Positions 26,430 to 35,628 of a stretch of DNA of 64,000 nt are shown here, one piece after another. Numbering within the stretch: position 1 is the stretch's first letter; every line of letters starts with the position of its first letter. Made by a program: the position numbers and the translations under genes. Origin of the DNA: an uncultured Bacteroidota bacterium (GTDB taxonomy: Bacteria > Bacteroidota > Bacteroidia > Chitinophagales > Chitinophagaceae); the NCBI GenBank assembly GCA_903887415.1, contig CAISPO010000008.1:20884-84883 (forward strand), written 5' to 3'. The notes under the pieces were generated by a model that was not told the origin of the DNA, did not search any database, and saw nothing but the letters and a program-made list of their open reading frames with translations.

Positions 26430-27104
26430 GTGGACGAACTAAAACTATCATTTCCGGACGAGAAACGAGTCGTTAATACGCAGCCTAAGTTCCTCCAGGT
26501 GCTGGCGCACATAGTATCTTATGTGTTCCATCCGGTGCTTTTTCCGCTGGTAATGACTATGGTACTTTCGCGGCTGGATAACCAGTTTTATGGTGTTCCC
26601 GACAAACAGCTTAAATTGTGGTTCCTGAGCATTGGCATCACTGCCGTGTTCTTTCCCCTCTTCAGCATAGCTATTATGAAGCCGCTTGGTTTCATCAACA
26701 GCTACCATATGCCCACTGCGAAGGAGCGAACGATTCCCCTCATCACATCCATGATCTTCTATTTCTGGGTGACCCATGTTTTCAATACAATTTCAGGCCC
26801 GCCGCTCAGCCTGAAAGTATTGCTGCTTGGCAACTTCTGGGGCATCATAGCAGTGTTCATGGTAAACATCTTTACCAAAATAAGCATGCACACTACAGTA
26901 GCAGGCGCCACCATAGGCATCATACTTGTGCTCCTGTGGAGCGGGCATGTAAATATGGCTATTCCGTTGCTGGCATCCATAATCATTGCCGGTATTGTTG
27001 GCACGGCAAGGCTCATCCTTGGCGCGCATCAGCGCGGAGATATCTGGCTGGGCTATATTATCGGCATTTTAGTGCAATTAGGAGCGTATGTTTACATGAG
27101 ATAA
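26430..27104 (+). CDS. PAP2-superfamily-like integral membrane protein
   Basis: A 224-residue protein with about six hydrophobic helices, starting at GTG 26430, 19 bp after metH. The motifs KISMHTTVAGATIG (about 150) and GTARLILGAHQRGDIWLGYIIG (about 190-212) follow the second and third phosphatase motifs of PAP2 enzymes (SxH and RxxxxxHxxxD), which remove phosphate from lipids such as undecaprenyl diphosphate. The usual first motif KxxxxxxRP is replaced by PTAKERTIPL, so activity is uncertain. Confidence 0.65.
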   Translation: MDELKLSFPDEKRVVNTQPKFLQVLAHIVSYVFHPVLFPLVMTMVLSRLDNQFYGVPDKQLKLWFLSIGITAVFFPLFSIAIMKPLGFINSYHMPTAKERTIPLITSMIFYFWVTHVFNTISGPPLSLKVLLLGNFWGIIAVFMVNIFTKISMHTTVAGATIGIILVLLWSGHVNMAIPLLASIIIAGIVGTARLILGAHQRGDIWLGYIIGILVQLGAYVYMR

Positions 27105-27124
27105 GCTAGTTCGTTTTGGATTAC

Positions 27125-27152
27125 GTAGAGACGCAATGCATTGCGTCTCTAC
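27125..27152. repeat. 28-bp perfect palindrome
   Basis: Arms gtagagacgcaatg and cattgcgtctctac are perfect reverse complements with no loop. It lies between two convergent genes. It matches the copy at 11329-11356 at 25 of 28 bases and a half-copy at 51340-51352. No T-run follows, so it is not an obvious terminator. Confidence 0.75.
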
Positions 27153-27166
27153 ACCCACCAACCGAA

Positions 27167-29566
27167 TCATTTCAGCCCAAAATCCAATTTATAATAAAAG
27201 ATAGGCAGGAAGCCCAACTGGTAAGTGTAATAAAATGGGTCTTTGCCATTTGTCTGCTGGTTTAGTCCATAGCTGTAGGTTACGTCCAGTGTATTCTTGG
27301 TATTGAACACATTTACCAGGTCGAGGCCTATTTCATGCGTTAATCTTTTGCCATTTATCCTAAAGCCAAGTTTTACATCTGTGCGAAAATATGGGTTAAA
27401 ATGAAGCGTGTTCCTTTGGCTGTCTATCACTACAGCATCACCATAAGCGTTGGAAGCTGCTGTATCCACCGGTGAATATAGCCGGCCGCCGATCATTGTT
27501 ACTTTGAGGCCGGTTATCAGTGTGTTGTACCTGCCAATTTTTATATCATAACCCCCGAGCAGGTTAAATGAGTAGTGGGTGTTGTAATCTGTATTGCGAT
27601 ATACCCCGTCATTCCCTTTTGCTTTCGAGTCGAATACCGAGCTGGTAAGTAAAAGGTAGTAACCGTGACTGAATGTTTTTTCGAGTGTCAGCTCCAGGCC
27701 GTAGTTATATCCGGTACCTGTATTTTGAAGCTGGCCGGGAAAGTCACGTGAGTAGCCCGTTCCCTGATCCAGGGCTGAATAGGAGGAACCGATCCTTGTT
27801 TCAACGGGTACGTCAAAAAGGTACTGATAGTAAGTTTCCAGTTTCAGGCCCAGGTTGTCTGCAATTTTTCGGTCATACCCCAGCACTGCGTGATGACTGC
27901 GGATAAAACCAACATTGTAATTGGGTAATAAAGCCGGGTTGGCAGTATCCCGGGCAAAGTATTGATACAGCGGCAGCATCTCGCTATGCAGGCCATATCC
28001 AAGAGTGATTACGTCATTATCAGTAAGCACAACTTTTGCACCAACCCGCGGCTCTATAGACTCAGCTTTGTTGTGTGTAAGATATTGCGCATGAACACCC
28101 GCCGTTAAAGTGACAAACTCTGTAGGCCGGTATTTGTATTGTATATATGCCTGAGCAAGGTCGGTAAGGCCATGATAGTTTTCCCGGTATTGCCAGGTCT
28201 CCCGGGTAGGCGGATACTGCCTGCTGCTGTCTATAAAATTCAGGTTGTAAAGATTATTGATAACGCCGAATTTGATGGTTTGCCGCGATGATAACTTTTT
28301 GTTCAGGAACCAGTGGGCCACTGTGCTTGTTGTCCTGAAATCATAGCCAAGTATGGGTTTCAGCGGATAGATCACATTGTTGTTAGAATCGCGGAATACA
28401 TAGTCGTGGTGGGCATAAACATCGCTTCCTGTTTCAGCAACGGTAAGTTTAGTATAGGTATCCTGGTTTATGGTATGTGCAAATGATGCGCCCACAACTC
28501 CTGTGTTTGAGGTAAAATACTGGTTGCGGTCCGACTCGCCATACAACTGCGGCGTATTCTCAGCGAGGTCGCTTACCACAAGGTTTATATTGCTCAGTCC
28601 GCCGATACCGAAGATGGATACAGTGGATCGCGGGCTTACCGGGAAGTTGAGCTTGAAAGTAAGGTCCTGGTAATTTGGCACGGATGTGGTGCCGATCTTG
28701 ATATTCAAGCCTTGGAATAGTTGTAGCGTAGAGTATCGGTAAGCAATAAGAAATGAAGAGCCTATATCCTGCGCTATAGGCCCTTCGGCCATTATCTCTG
28801 TGCCCAGCAAGCCTACTTGCCCGGTAAACTCATATTTGTCGTTATTGCCGTTGCGCAGCCGCACATCAAATACTCCTGCTACCGCATCGCCATACTCCGC
28901 CGGGAATGCACCCATAAAAAAATCACTGTTCGCCAATGTATGGCTGTTCAGCATGCTCACCGGGCCGCCGGTGGTGCCCGGTATGGAGAAATGGTTAGGG
29001 TTAGGAATATCAATTCCTTCCATCCGCCACAGCACACCCTGCGGGCTGTTGCCGCGTATAATAATGTCATTTCTCGAATCATCACCGCCCTGTGTTCCTG
29101 CGAAGTTCGATGCCATACGCGCAGGGTCGGCCCTGCTGCCCGCATACCGTTCAGTCTCCTGCACATCAAATGTACGTGTGCTTACCACGGCCATATCATT
29201 TATATGGTCGCGCTTATGAGAAACCGTTACCTCATTCATCGTCGTCACCGCTTCTTCCATTTCTATATCCAGCACGGTTTCTTTGCCTGCAATTACGAGC
29301 ACATCATTAAGCGTTATACTCTTGAAGCCCATATAAGTGAGGGTAACTGTGTGTTTTCCCAGTGTCACATCGTCGATCACAAATTCGCCAAATTTGTCGG
29401 TAGCGGCGCCCATCCGTGTAGGCCCGTCTGTGATTGAGGCTATTACACCAGTCAGTGGCGCTTTAGACTCTTTGTCCACAACACGGCCCCGCACGGTTTG
29501 TGTTCGCAGTTCCCCAAAGCATATCACAGGCATCAGCAATATCAGCAACAGAATAGATTTGAACAT
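27167..29566 (-). CDS. TonB-dependent outer-membrane receptor
   Basis: A 799-residue receptor: signal peptide (1-19), carboxypeptidase-regulatory-like domain (about 24-105: TVRGRVVDKESKAPLTGVIASI... GEFVIDDVTLGKHTVTLTYMGF), plug domain (about 125-235, with RNDIIIRGNSPQGVLWRMEGIDIPNPNHF), and a barrel to the C-terminus (LGFLPIFYYKLDFGLK). It imports a ligand across the outer membrane with TonB energy. No SusD-like lipoprotein gene is adjacent, so a polysaccharide locus is not indicated. Substrate unknown. Confidence 0.92.
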   Translation of the reverse strand: MFKSILLLILLMPVICFGELRTQTVRGRVVDKESKAPLTGVIASITDGPTRMGAATDKFGEFVIDDVTLGKHTVTLTYMGFKSITLNDVLVIAGKETVLDIEMEEAVTTMNEVTVSHKRDHINDMAVVSTRTFDVQETERYAGSRADPARMASNFAGTQGGDDSRNDIIIRGNSPQGVLWRMEGIDIPNPNHFSIPGTTGGPVSMLNSHTLANSDFFMGAFPAEYGDAVAGVFDVRLRNGNNDKYEFTGQVGLLGTEIMAEGPIAQDIGSSFLIAYRYSTLQLFQGLNIKIGTTSVPNYQDLTFKLNFPVSPRSTVSIFGIGGLSNINLVVSDLAENTPQLYGESDRNQYFTSNTGVVGASFAHTINQDTYTKLTVAETGSDVYAHHDYVFRDSNNNVIYPLKPILGYDFRTTSTVAHWFLNKKLSSRQTIKFGVINNLYNLNFIDSSRQYPPTRETWQYRENYHGLTDLAQAYIQYKYRPTEFVTLTAGVHAQYLTHNKAESIEPRVGAKVVLTDNDVITLGYGLHSEMLPLYQYFARDTANPALLPNYNVGFIRSHHAVLGYDRKIADNLGLKLETYYQYLFDVPVETRIGSSYSALDQGTGYSRDFPGQLQNTGTGYNYGLELTLEKTFSHGYYLLLTSSVFDSKAKGNDGVYRNTDYNTHYSFNLLGGYDIKIGRYNTLITGLKVTMIGGRLYSPVDTAASNAYGDAVVIDSQRNTLHFNPYFRTDVKLGFRINGKRLTHEIGLDLVNVFNTKNTLDVTYSYGLNQQTNGKDPFYYTYQLGFLPIFYYKLDFGLK

Positions 29567-29738
29567 AAGGTTTTAAATTATTGGCGAGTAAGTTACGCAA
29601 ATCTGTATATATCTGAAAGCGTGCCGCCCGTGTTATTATACATAGCCACGTGTGAGCAGACCAAATAAATACAGGCCACACACAATTTGTAATTTAGAAA
29701 ATCAGTATTTTTAGGAACGTAGAAAAATAGACTATTTA

Positions 29739-30719
29739 ATGAAGCGACTCATCCTGTTTGTTTTGTTTTTATGCAGGGTAAGTATTGCCCCGGCCCAGCA
29801 GGGCTGGGTGTATCATGGCAATTTCAATTTTGGCTGCAATTATACACTGAACTACAGCAGGGGCAGCACAGCCTTTCCCGGCCTTAAGTTGTTTTGCGGC
29901 TTCTCTGCAAACGGTGTTTATAAAGATCACTTTATCGTCAACTACGGCCCATCGCTATCCTTTTATACCAAGTCTATTGGCGCTAACCTCAACCCGCTTA
30001 TTTCCGATGTGCAAATAGACTTTGTGAACTCATTTTCATTTGGCGCAGGTATGAATGACCTCCCTTATTTTAAGCTTTTCCGAACGCTGGATAATGCGTC
30101 TTATTACAATGTGCTGCTCAATAAAGACTACGCATTCCTGCTTACCAGCAATTTTATACTCAACAATCATAAACGAAACCAAGTGAACGGCTCGATCGCA
30201 CTATCCTTTCCGCAGTTCACCCTCAATTACTACAACGATGGCGGGGCACCCTTTTACCGCATACCCATAGCCGACAACCTGGACCGTTACTGGACAGGCG
30301 GCTTTGGCGTATTTGTACATAATAAAAGCGATTATAAGCTGGCATATAACAGCGTAGAGTTCAGCTTCGACCAGTTTACCGGTTACAGTCCGCTGTTGTT
30401 TGAGGCGTGTAATATGCTGGGCATATACATTCCTAATTATAACCTGCAGTATGATGAAGATACGCATGGTCCAAAGCCAACCAACTATAACACGTCCATG
30501 TACAATCTGAAAGTGTTTTTCATCAGGGGCTATGGAATAGATGTGGGTGCTATGGGCTCTTTGAAAGACGTATCGTCGCGGCGGAAGAAAGAGATATACT
30601 ATGGCCTGCAGGACATTATACACATTAAAGGCGGTTTTTCACTGCACCCCAATAATGATAACCAGCATTTTTTCATAGGCGGCACTTACAACAACTTTAC
30701 TAATGTCAGCATTAAATAA
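29739..30719 (+). CDS. exported protein of unknown function, barrel-like
   Basis: A 326-residue protein with a signal peptide (MKRLILFVLFLCRVSIAPAQ) and a strand-rich, Tyr/Phe/Asn-rich mature part with many alternating patterns typical of outer-membrane barrels (GPSLSFYTKSIGANL, FSFGAGMND, GGFSLHPNNDNQHFFIGGTYNNF). The stretch DRYWTGGFGVFVHN... FSFDQFTGYS loosely recalls proteins annotated in Bacteroidota as polymorphic-toxin-type-23-like, but this is weak. Its 3' end overlaps the lipoprotein gene at 30703 by 17 bp, so the two are translated together. Confidence 0.6.
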   Translation: MKRLILFVLFLCRVSIAPAQQGWVYHGNFNFGCNYTLNYSRGSTAFPGLKLFCGFSANGVYKDHFIVNYGPSLSFYTKSIGANLNPLISDVQIDFVNSFSFGAGMNDLPYFKLFRTLDNASYYNVLLNKDYAFLLTSNFILNNHKRNQVNGSIALSFPQFTLNYYNDGGAPFYRIPIADNLDRYWTGGFGVFVHNKSDYKLAYNSVEFSFDQFTGYSPLLFEACNMLGIYIPNYNLQYDEDTHGPKPTNYNTSMYNLKVFFIRGYGIDVGAMGSLKDVSSRRKKEIYYGLQDIIHIKGGFSLHPNNDNQHFFIGGTYNNFTNVSIK

Positions 30720-31377
30720 AATATTGTTAGCGGTACTGGCTATGAGCATGCTTTATGGCTGCTCGCCGCGCAACATTGCTTTCAGTACAGACAATTTTAC
30801 CAACCCTTTATTTTATCAGTCCCTGCCACTTATTCTCAATAAAAACCTCCGGATCGATTCTGTTATTGCCTACGAAACTACCTTTGAAGAAAAGCCCTAC
30901 GAAGGTTACTATGTTATTGACTACTCTGAAGTAAACTCAAAGAATGATAACAACATTCTTCATTACAAGAACTTCAAAGGGTACTATCAAAAGCTATACC
31001 TGCTGAAGCTGGTCACTTATCCCAAAGACTCCGTTACCATGTACTTCTCCATAAAGTACAACGCGTTCGACCAGTGCATTGGCTTTGGCCCCTCCTACAT
31101 TGGCACTATGGATGAAAAAAGAAACCTTATATTTTTTAATGCAGAATTATATACGCGCAGCAAAAAAAACAACTACAGCCTTAAAAAAGTTCGGGTGCCG
31201 CTTGCGCTGTTTATGAATGCCAGTGAACTACTCCCCCGCAACTACATCAACATAGACAAAATGATCGTTGAAAAATCATTTGAAATAGGCAACAATGTGG
31301 TCATTGATATTCCCCGCATCTTCCATGATTCTGCGGCATTGAAGTTTGAGTATATTGATACGCGAAAGATAAAGTAG
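30703..31377 (+). CDS. lipoprotein of unknown function, coupled to upstream gene
   Basis: A 224-residue lipoprotein (MSALNKILLAVLAMSMLYGC; Cys 20) whose start lies inside the end of the preceding gene. The mature protein is beta-rich (YEGYYVIDYSEVN, DSVTMYFSIKYN, NLIFFNAELYTRS, RVPLALFMNASELLP) without a recognised domain. The 17-bp overlap and shared envelope location suggest that the barrel-like protein and this lipoprotein form a complex. Confidence 0.6.
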   Translation: MSALNKILLAVLAMSMLYGCSPRNIAFSTDNFTNPLFYQSLPLILNKNLRIDSVIAYETTFEEKPYEGYYVIDYSEVNSKNDNNILHYKNFKGYYQKLYLLKLVTYPKDSVTMYFSIKYNAFDQCIGFGPSYIGTMDEKRNLIFFNAELYTRSKKNNYSLKKVRVPLALFMNASELLPRNYINIDKMIVEKSFEIGNNVVIDIPRIFHDSAALKFEYIDTRKIK

Positions 31378-31417
31378 CGCAATACGCCCTCTTCACTTAC
31401 ATGCGCTAACCCATCAC

Positions 31418-32350
31418 CTATTCCTTATACGTCCTCGGCACTTTAGGATCTGTAATAATGATGTAATCCCCATTTTTTTTATAGTCGTCCCATTTTATGT
31501 TCGGGAAGGCCTCATCACTGCCTGATGAGATGATCAGTTCTTTTACCTTAGGACGATAATGTTTGAGTTGGTTGGCTACTGCAAAGCCTTCGTCGCTATG
31601 AAACCTTCCGTTTACCTGCATCACTTTCTGGCCCTTATGTTTCTTCATGTATTGGGAAATAGAATAAGCCATAGTAGCGTCCCACAGTGACTGTGCCAGT
31701 ACCAGATCAAAATTACCCATACCTGGCATAGACATTGGCGCGGCTTTTTTTGAAGTATCATTTAGCGATCCGGCCGCATGCTGTGGCAGTCCAGTGAGCT
31801 TTTCGTAGTAGTCTCCCGAAGCGGTGTCGTAGGGCAGGGGCGCAAAATATGCCTGTGATTCTTCAGGTAATTTCACCAGTTCGTCTTCTCCTTTTCTTCC
31901 TGCAAGGTTGGTATAGCGCGTTGGTGCGTTTGCGCAAACTACATCAAGGCCTTTATCTTTTGCAAATTCCACCATCGGCTTGTAGTCCCTGTAGTTGCTC
32001 CATACACGGGCATCCTTGGTGAAATGCTTTTCGCGGATAAAGCCCTTGAGATATTCATTCATCACCGGCTGCACATCGCGGTCGAACATCTCCATTGAGA
32101 GGGTCATCTGGGTGCCATATTGCGCATAAAGCATTTCGAGCATAGACTTTTCCAGGAAGTGCGTGACACTGTCATTATGCTCTTCTCCGAAGAACAATAC
32201 ATCGCTTGCCGCCATATCGTTCACTATATCTTTGAGTGCAATTTCTTTCCCGGCCTTTACAGAATAGATACGATAGTTGGCTTCAGTGAGTTTATCCTGA
32301 GCAAGCGAAAACAATGGGCATAATAAAAATACAAAGACGAGCTTCTTCAT
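31418..32350 (-). CDS. ChaN-like haem-binding lipoprotein/periplasmic protein
   Basis: A 310-residue protein with a signal peptide (MKKLVFVFLLCPLFSLAQ). It matches the ChaN/Tiki-type fold: VLFFGEEHNDSVTHFLEKSMLEML (GExH motif), LSMEMFDRDVQPVMNEYLKG, and near the end VMQVNGRFHSDEGFAVANQL. ChaN of Campylobacter binds two haems and aids iron uptake; that link is by family. There is no Cys at the signal cleavage site, so it is probably soluble in the periplasm. The start at 32350 is chosen to open the signal peptide. Confidence 0.82.
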   Translation of the reverse strand: MKKLVFVFLLCPLFSLAQDKLTEANYRIYSVKAGKEIALKDIVNDMAASDVLFFGEEHNDSVTHFLEKSMLEMLYAQYGTQMTLSMEMFDRDVQPVMNEYLKGFIREKHFTKDARVWSNYRDYKPMVEFAKDKGLDVVCANAPTRYTNLAGRKGEDELVKLPEESQAYFAPLPYDTASGDYYEKLTGLPQHAAGSLNDTSKKAAPMSMPGMGNFDLVLAQSLWDATMAYSISQYMKKHKGQKVMQVNGRFHSDEGFAVANQLKHYRPKVKELIISSGSDEAFPNIKWDDYKKNGDYIIITDPKVPRTYKE

Positions 32351-32407
32351 AATATGGTTTTGCATAAAGATATGGTTTTTAGCAGATTGCGATAAGCAAA
32401 ACCATTT

Positions 32408-33085
32408 TCATCTCATCTCCAGCGTTTTCACTATCAGTTTTACCTCCTGCTCATCAGCGGTGTGATTTTCGGCCCTGGAGACCAGGCATGAGCTATGATA
32501 TTCTTTAGCGCCGGTCTGGCCAACGAGTTGCGCAATGTTCGACGACCTTACGCCACCACCTGCCATGACTCTAATGCGGCCACTGGCTTGTGCAACAAGA
32601 TCAGCGATCACTAGTGCTCCCTCGATGGCTGTTTTGTGTAACCCCGATGTAAGTATGCGGCTACAGCCTGCTGTTATCACATCTTCAAGGGCTTCAAAAG
32701 CATTGGGGGTCGCATCAAATACTTTATGGCAGGTAACGCTCATAGGGTGTGCCCATTCCACCAGGCGGCGCAGCAGTTCCACGTCTATGCGGCCATCTGG
32801 CAACTGAATGCCGGTGGCTATGCCGGGACAGCCTAACTCACGAAAAGTGAATATGTCCTTCTTCATTATTTCCAGTTCGTCAGCGTTATATACAAAGTTG
32901 CCGCCTCGCGGGCGCACCATAGGAAATACAGGGATAGGTATTTTCTCCAGCGAATACTTTACAAGGCCATAACTTGGTGTTGTGCCGCCCTGCAATGGGT
33001 CAACGCATAGCTCTATACGGGCTGCACCAGCCATTGCAGCTACTAAGCAGGATTGAATATTAAATGCGCAAACCTCGAGAAGCAT
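32408..33085 (-). CDS. cutC: CutC family protein
   Basis: A 225-residue cytoplasmic TIM-barrel protein. Family motifs include LEVCAFNIQSCLVAAMAGAARIELCVDPLQGGTTPS at the N-terminus, VRPRGGNFVYNADELEIM, HKVFDATPNAFEALEDVI and SGLHKTAIEG with GGGVRSSNI. CutC was first linked to copper tolerance, but its biochemical role remains unsettled. Length is slightly below the usual 240. Gene order is with ChaN-like and glycosylasparaginase genes on the same strand, with gaps of 57 and 70 bp. Confidence 0.92.
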   Translation of the reverse strand: MLLEVCAFNIQSCLVAAMAGAARIELCVDPLQGGTTPSYGLVKYSLEKIPIPVFPMVRPRGGNFVYNADELEIMKKDIFTFRELGCPGIATGIQLPDGRIDVELLRRLVEWAHPMSVTCHKVFDATPNAFEALEDVITAGCSRILTSGLHKTAIEGALVIADLVAQASGRIRVMAGGGVRSSNIAQLVGQTGAKEYHSSCLVSRAENHTADEQEVKLIVKTLEMR

Positions 33086-33155
33086 TCTTTAGAGTTAGGA
33101 ATTAGGAATTGGGAATCAGGATTAGAAAGTAATAGTGCGGTGCAAACAAGCGGGC

Positions 33156-34181
33156 TTATTTCTGTGGGGTGTCATAAAAATACTTTGATTCAAACACGTC
33201 CTCCACTTTGCCATTCCGCACTGCATATGAAAACCCTTTTTGCAGCGCGTAAGCGCCATAAGTGCCATTTTTATTGAGTGCCAGGAAGCCCACCTGTACT
33301 TGTTTTGCCATTTCCGGGTTGCGGGATATTATTCGCTCCACGGCTTTTTTGCAGGCCTCTTCCGGCTCCAGGCCCTGGCGCATCAACTCAACTACCAGGT
33401 GCGATCCTACTATCCGTATCACCTCTTCACCTACCCCGGTGCTTGTAGCTGCGCCCACTTCATTGTCAACATACAGCCCAGCGCCTATTATAGGTGAATC
33501 ACCCACACGGCCGTGCATTTTGTAGGCCATGCCGCTGGTGGTACAAGCCCCGCTCAGGTTTCCATTTTTATCCATTGCCACCATGCCAATAGTATCATGG
33601 TTGAACTCGCCGCCGGGCAGTACATTCTCTATATTTTTCTGCGGGGCATACTTCGATGTTTTGAGCCACTCCTGCCATTCTGCTTCGCTTTTGGGTGTAA
33701 GCAGATTTTCTTTTTTAAAACCATTGGCAAGGGCAAACTGTGTTGCCCCATCGCCAACCAGCATTACATGGGGTGTTTTCTCCATTACCATACGCGCTAC
33801 GGATATGGCATGAACCACATGCTCCAATGCAGCTACAGAGCCACACCTGTAGTTCTCATCCATGATACAGGCATCCAGTGTTACCCGCCCATCCCTGTCT
33901 GGCCTGCCGCCTAGGCCCACCGATTGGTTTTTAGGATCGGCTTCAGGTATCTTCACACCCGCTTCCACGGCATCAAGCGCCCTGCCGCCGTTTTTCAGTA
34001 TATCCCATGCGCCAACGTTTGCAACCTTGCCAAAGTCCCAGGTCGAGATCACAATCGGTTCGTCTTTTACCGTAGTATATATCTTGTCGCCCTTATCGGC
34101 CTTTGCAAACAAGTTTTTACCTATCAGCATTGCCGCTGATGATAATAAAGAAGCCTTCAGAAATTTTCTCCGGTTCGACAT
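33156..34181 (-). CDS. N4-(beta-N-acetylglucosaminyl)-L-asparaginase
   Basis: A 341-residue Ntn-hydrolase that cleaves the GlcNAc-Asn bond of N-glycoproteins. The autocleavage and nucleophile site HDTIGMV places Thr 197 at the start of the beta chain; GRVGDSPIIGAGLYVDN and GVGEEVIRIVG follow as in the glycosylasparaginase family. The N-terminus MSNRRKFLKASLLSSAAMLIG is a twin-arginine-like signal, so the enzyme is probably exported folded. This fits the extracytoplasmic glycosylasparaginases of glycan-degrading Bacteroidota. Confidence 0.9.
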   Translation of the reverse strand: MSNRRKFLKASLLSSAAMLIGKNLFAKADKGDKIYTTVKDEPIVISTWDFGKVANVGAWDILKNGGRALDAVEAGVKIPEADPKNQSVGLGGRPDRDGRVTLDACIMDENYRCGSVAALEHVVHAISVARMVMEKTPHVMLVGDGATQFALANGFKKENLLTPKSEAEWQEWLKTSKYAPQKNIENVLPGGEFNHDTIGMVAMDKNGNLSGACTTSGMAYKMHGRVGDSPIIGAGLYVDNEVGAATSTGVGEEVIRIVGSHLVVELMRQGLEPEEACKKAVERIISRNPEMAKQVQVGFLALNKNGTYGAYALQKGFSYAVRNGKVEDVFESKYFYDTPQK

Positions 34182-34242
34182 GTCGCACGAATTGATTATT
34201 CAAGGTAAAAAAGTATTCGGTACTTTGCGCAGATAGGGTCAT

Positions 34243-35481
34243 TTATTTTATTGCAGATGCTATATCCGGCGTATGAATATGCTCCGGCCTGATACCGATT
34301 CCGACTGCACGGGCGGGCAGCCGTTGTAGAACGGGAAATACATTTATTAACCGCATGAAGAAGGGTGGCTTAATATTTTTGTCAGACAGGCGGGCCTTGA
34401 TAACGCTGTTTTGAATAGTTATTTGCAGCCGTTGTATAAACCACGTTGGCAATGTCCGTCTTTTCTGCACTAACCGCAGTATAGCTGTGCTGATCGGCTT
34501 TTTTTCGTTCAGGGGTTTATAAAGAATATTGGCTGTAGCAACAGCATCCTGTATGGCAAGGTTTATTCCTACCCCGCCTATTGGCGACATAGCGTGTGCT
34601 GCATCGCCAATGCACAAAAGCCCATCTGTGTACCAGGTTTCAAGATGGTCTATGTCCACGGTCAGCAGCTTTATATCATCCCATGTTTTTAATTCATCTT
34701 GCCTGCCTGCCAGGAAATGTGCAACCTCTGTAACGTCTTTTCTAAAGGGCCCCAATCCCTTTTGGTGTATCTTTTCGTAACCCCCTTTTTCTATTACATA
34801 GGCACACTGCCAGTATTCATTCCGGTCGAGCATAACCATGATCTTGCCAAAGTTGAAGCGGCCCAATATTTGCGATGGGTCGCTCTTCTGCCTTGATATC
34901 CTGAACCATAGGACATCTATGGGAACGCCCGACGATATCACCTTAAGCCCTGCTTTTTCCCTCAATAGGGAACGACGGCCATCGGCGGCAATTACAATAT
35001 CCGCAGTTACTTGCGTAAGGCCGTCAGCGGATGATACGTTTACACCTGTTACCCTGCCGTTTTCTTTTATCAGGCCGGTAGCTTCTGCATTCATCACCAA
35101 TCTGAACTTTGGATAAGGTGCAGCCTGCAGTTGCAGGAATTTTAAAAAATCCCATTGCGGCATCAACCCAAGCACTGGCTTGGCAACCTTGAGATGACTG
35201 AAATTGGCGATCTGTATTGGTGTGTCATTAAAAACTGCGCTGAATTTTTCTATTTCCTGGTGAGGTACCTTCAAAAATTCGTCGAGCACGCCAAGCTCGT
35301 ACATTAACTGAAAGGTGGAGGGGTGGATGGTATCTCCGCGGAAATCTCGGAAAAAGTCGGCATGTTTTTCCAGCACGATCACATCAATACCAGCCCTGGC
35401 CAGCAGAAAGCCGAGCATCATGCCTGCCGGCCCGCCGCCTGCAATGCAGCAGGATGTAGTTAATTCTTTGGTTTGAGCCAT
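34243..35481 (-). CDS. FAD-dependent monooxygenase (aromatic hydroxylase family)
   Basis: A 412-residue flavoprotein of the PheA/TfdB/UbiH type. The FAD site CCIAGGGPAGMMLGFLLARAG lies at about residues 10-30, with ITVLEKH-like VIVLEKHADF ending the Rossmann strand. The middle DG motif is VIAADGRRSLLREKAG, and the second FAD motif is LLCIGDAAHAMSPIGGVGINLAIQDA. It uses NAD(P)H and oxygen to hydroxylate an unknown substrate. The ATG at 35481 is chosen because the family begins a few residues before the GGGPAG motif. Confidence 0.88.
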   Translation of the reverse strand: MAQTKELTTSCCIAGGGPAGMMLGFLLARAGIDVIVLEKHADFFRDFRGDTIHPSTFQLMYELGVLDEFLKVPHQEIEKFSAVFNDTPIQIANFSHLKVAKPVLGLMPQWDFLKFLQLQAAPYPKFRLVMNAEATGLIKENGRVTGVNVSSADGLTQVTADIVIAADGRRSLLREKAGLKVISSGVPIDVLWFRISRQKSDPSQILGRFNFGKIMVMLDRNEYWQCAYVIEKGGYEKIHQKGLGPFRKDVTEVAHFLAGRQDELKTWDDIKLLTVDIDHLETWYTDGLLCIGDAAHAMSPIGGVGINLAIQDAVATANILYKPLNEKKPISTAILRLVQKRRTLPTWFIQRLQITIQNSVIKARLSDKNIKPPFFMRLINVFPVLQRLPARAVGIGIRPEHIHTPDIASAIK

Positions 35482-35602
35482 ACTGAAAATGGTACAACAA
35501 TTGTACCCAGGAAGACTGACAATGTGAATGTAAGGAGTATATCTTTTACATTTCCCTGACAATAGACGGGCTTAAATTAGTGCCAATCCTTTGATGTTGA
35601 AG

Positions 35603-35610
35603 TAGTTTTG
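35603..35610 (+). promoter_or_regulatory. -7 box (TAGTTTTG)
   Basis: TAGTTTTG matches TAnnTTTG, 18 bp before the start of the propeller gene at 35629. No clear -33 element is seen. Confidence 0.4.
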
Positions 35611-35628
35611 CACGATTAATTTTTAATT

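Noticed and set aside
28817..29437. 206-codon plus-strand frame inside the TonB receptor gene
   Set aside because: Antisense to a well-supported receptor, with no recognisable domain.
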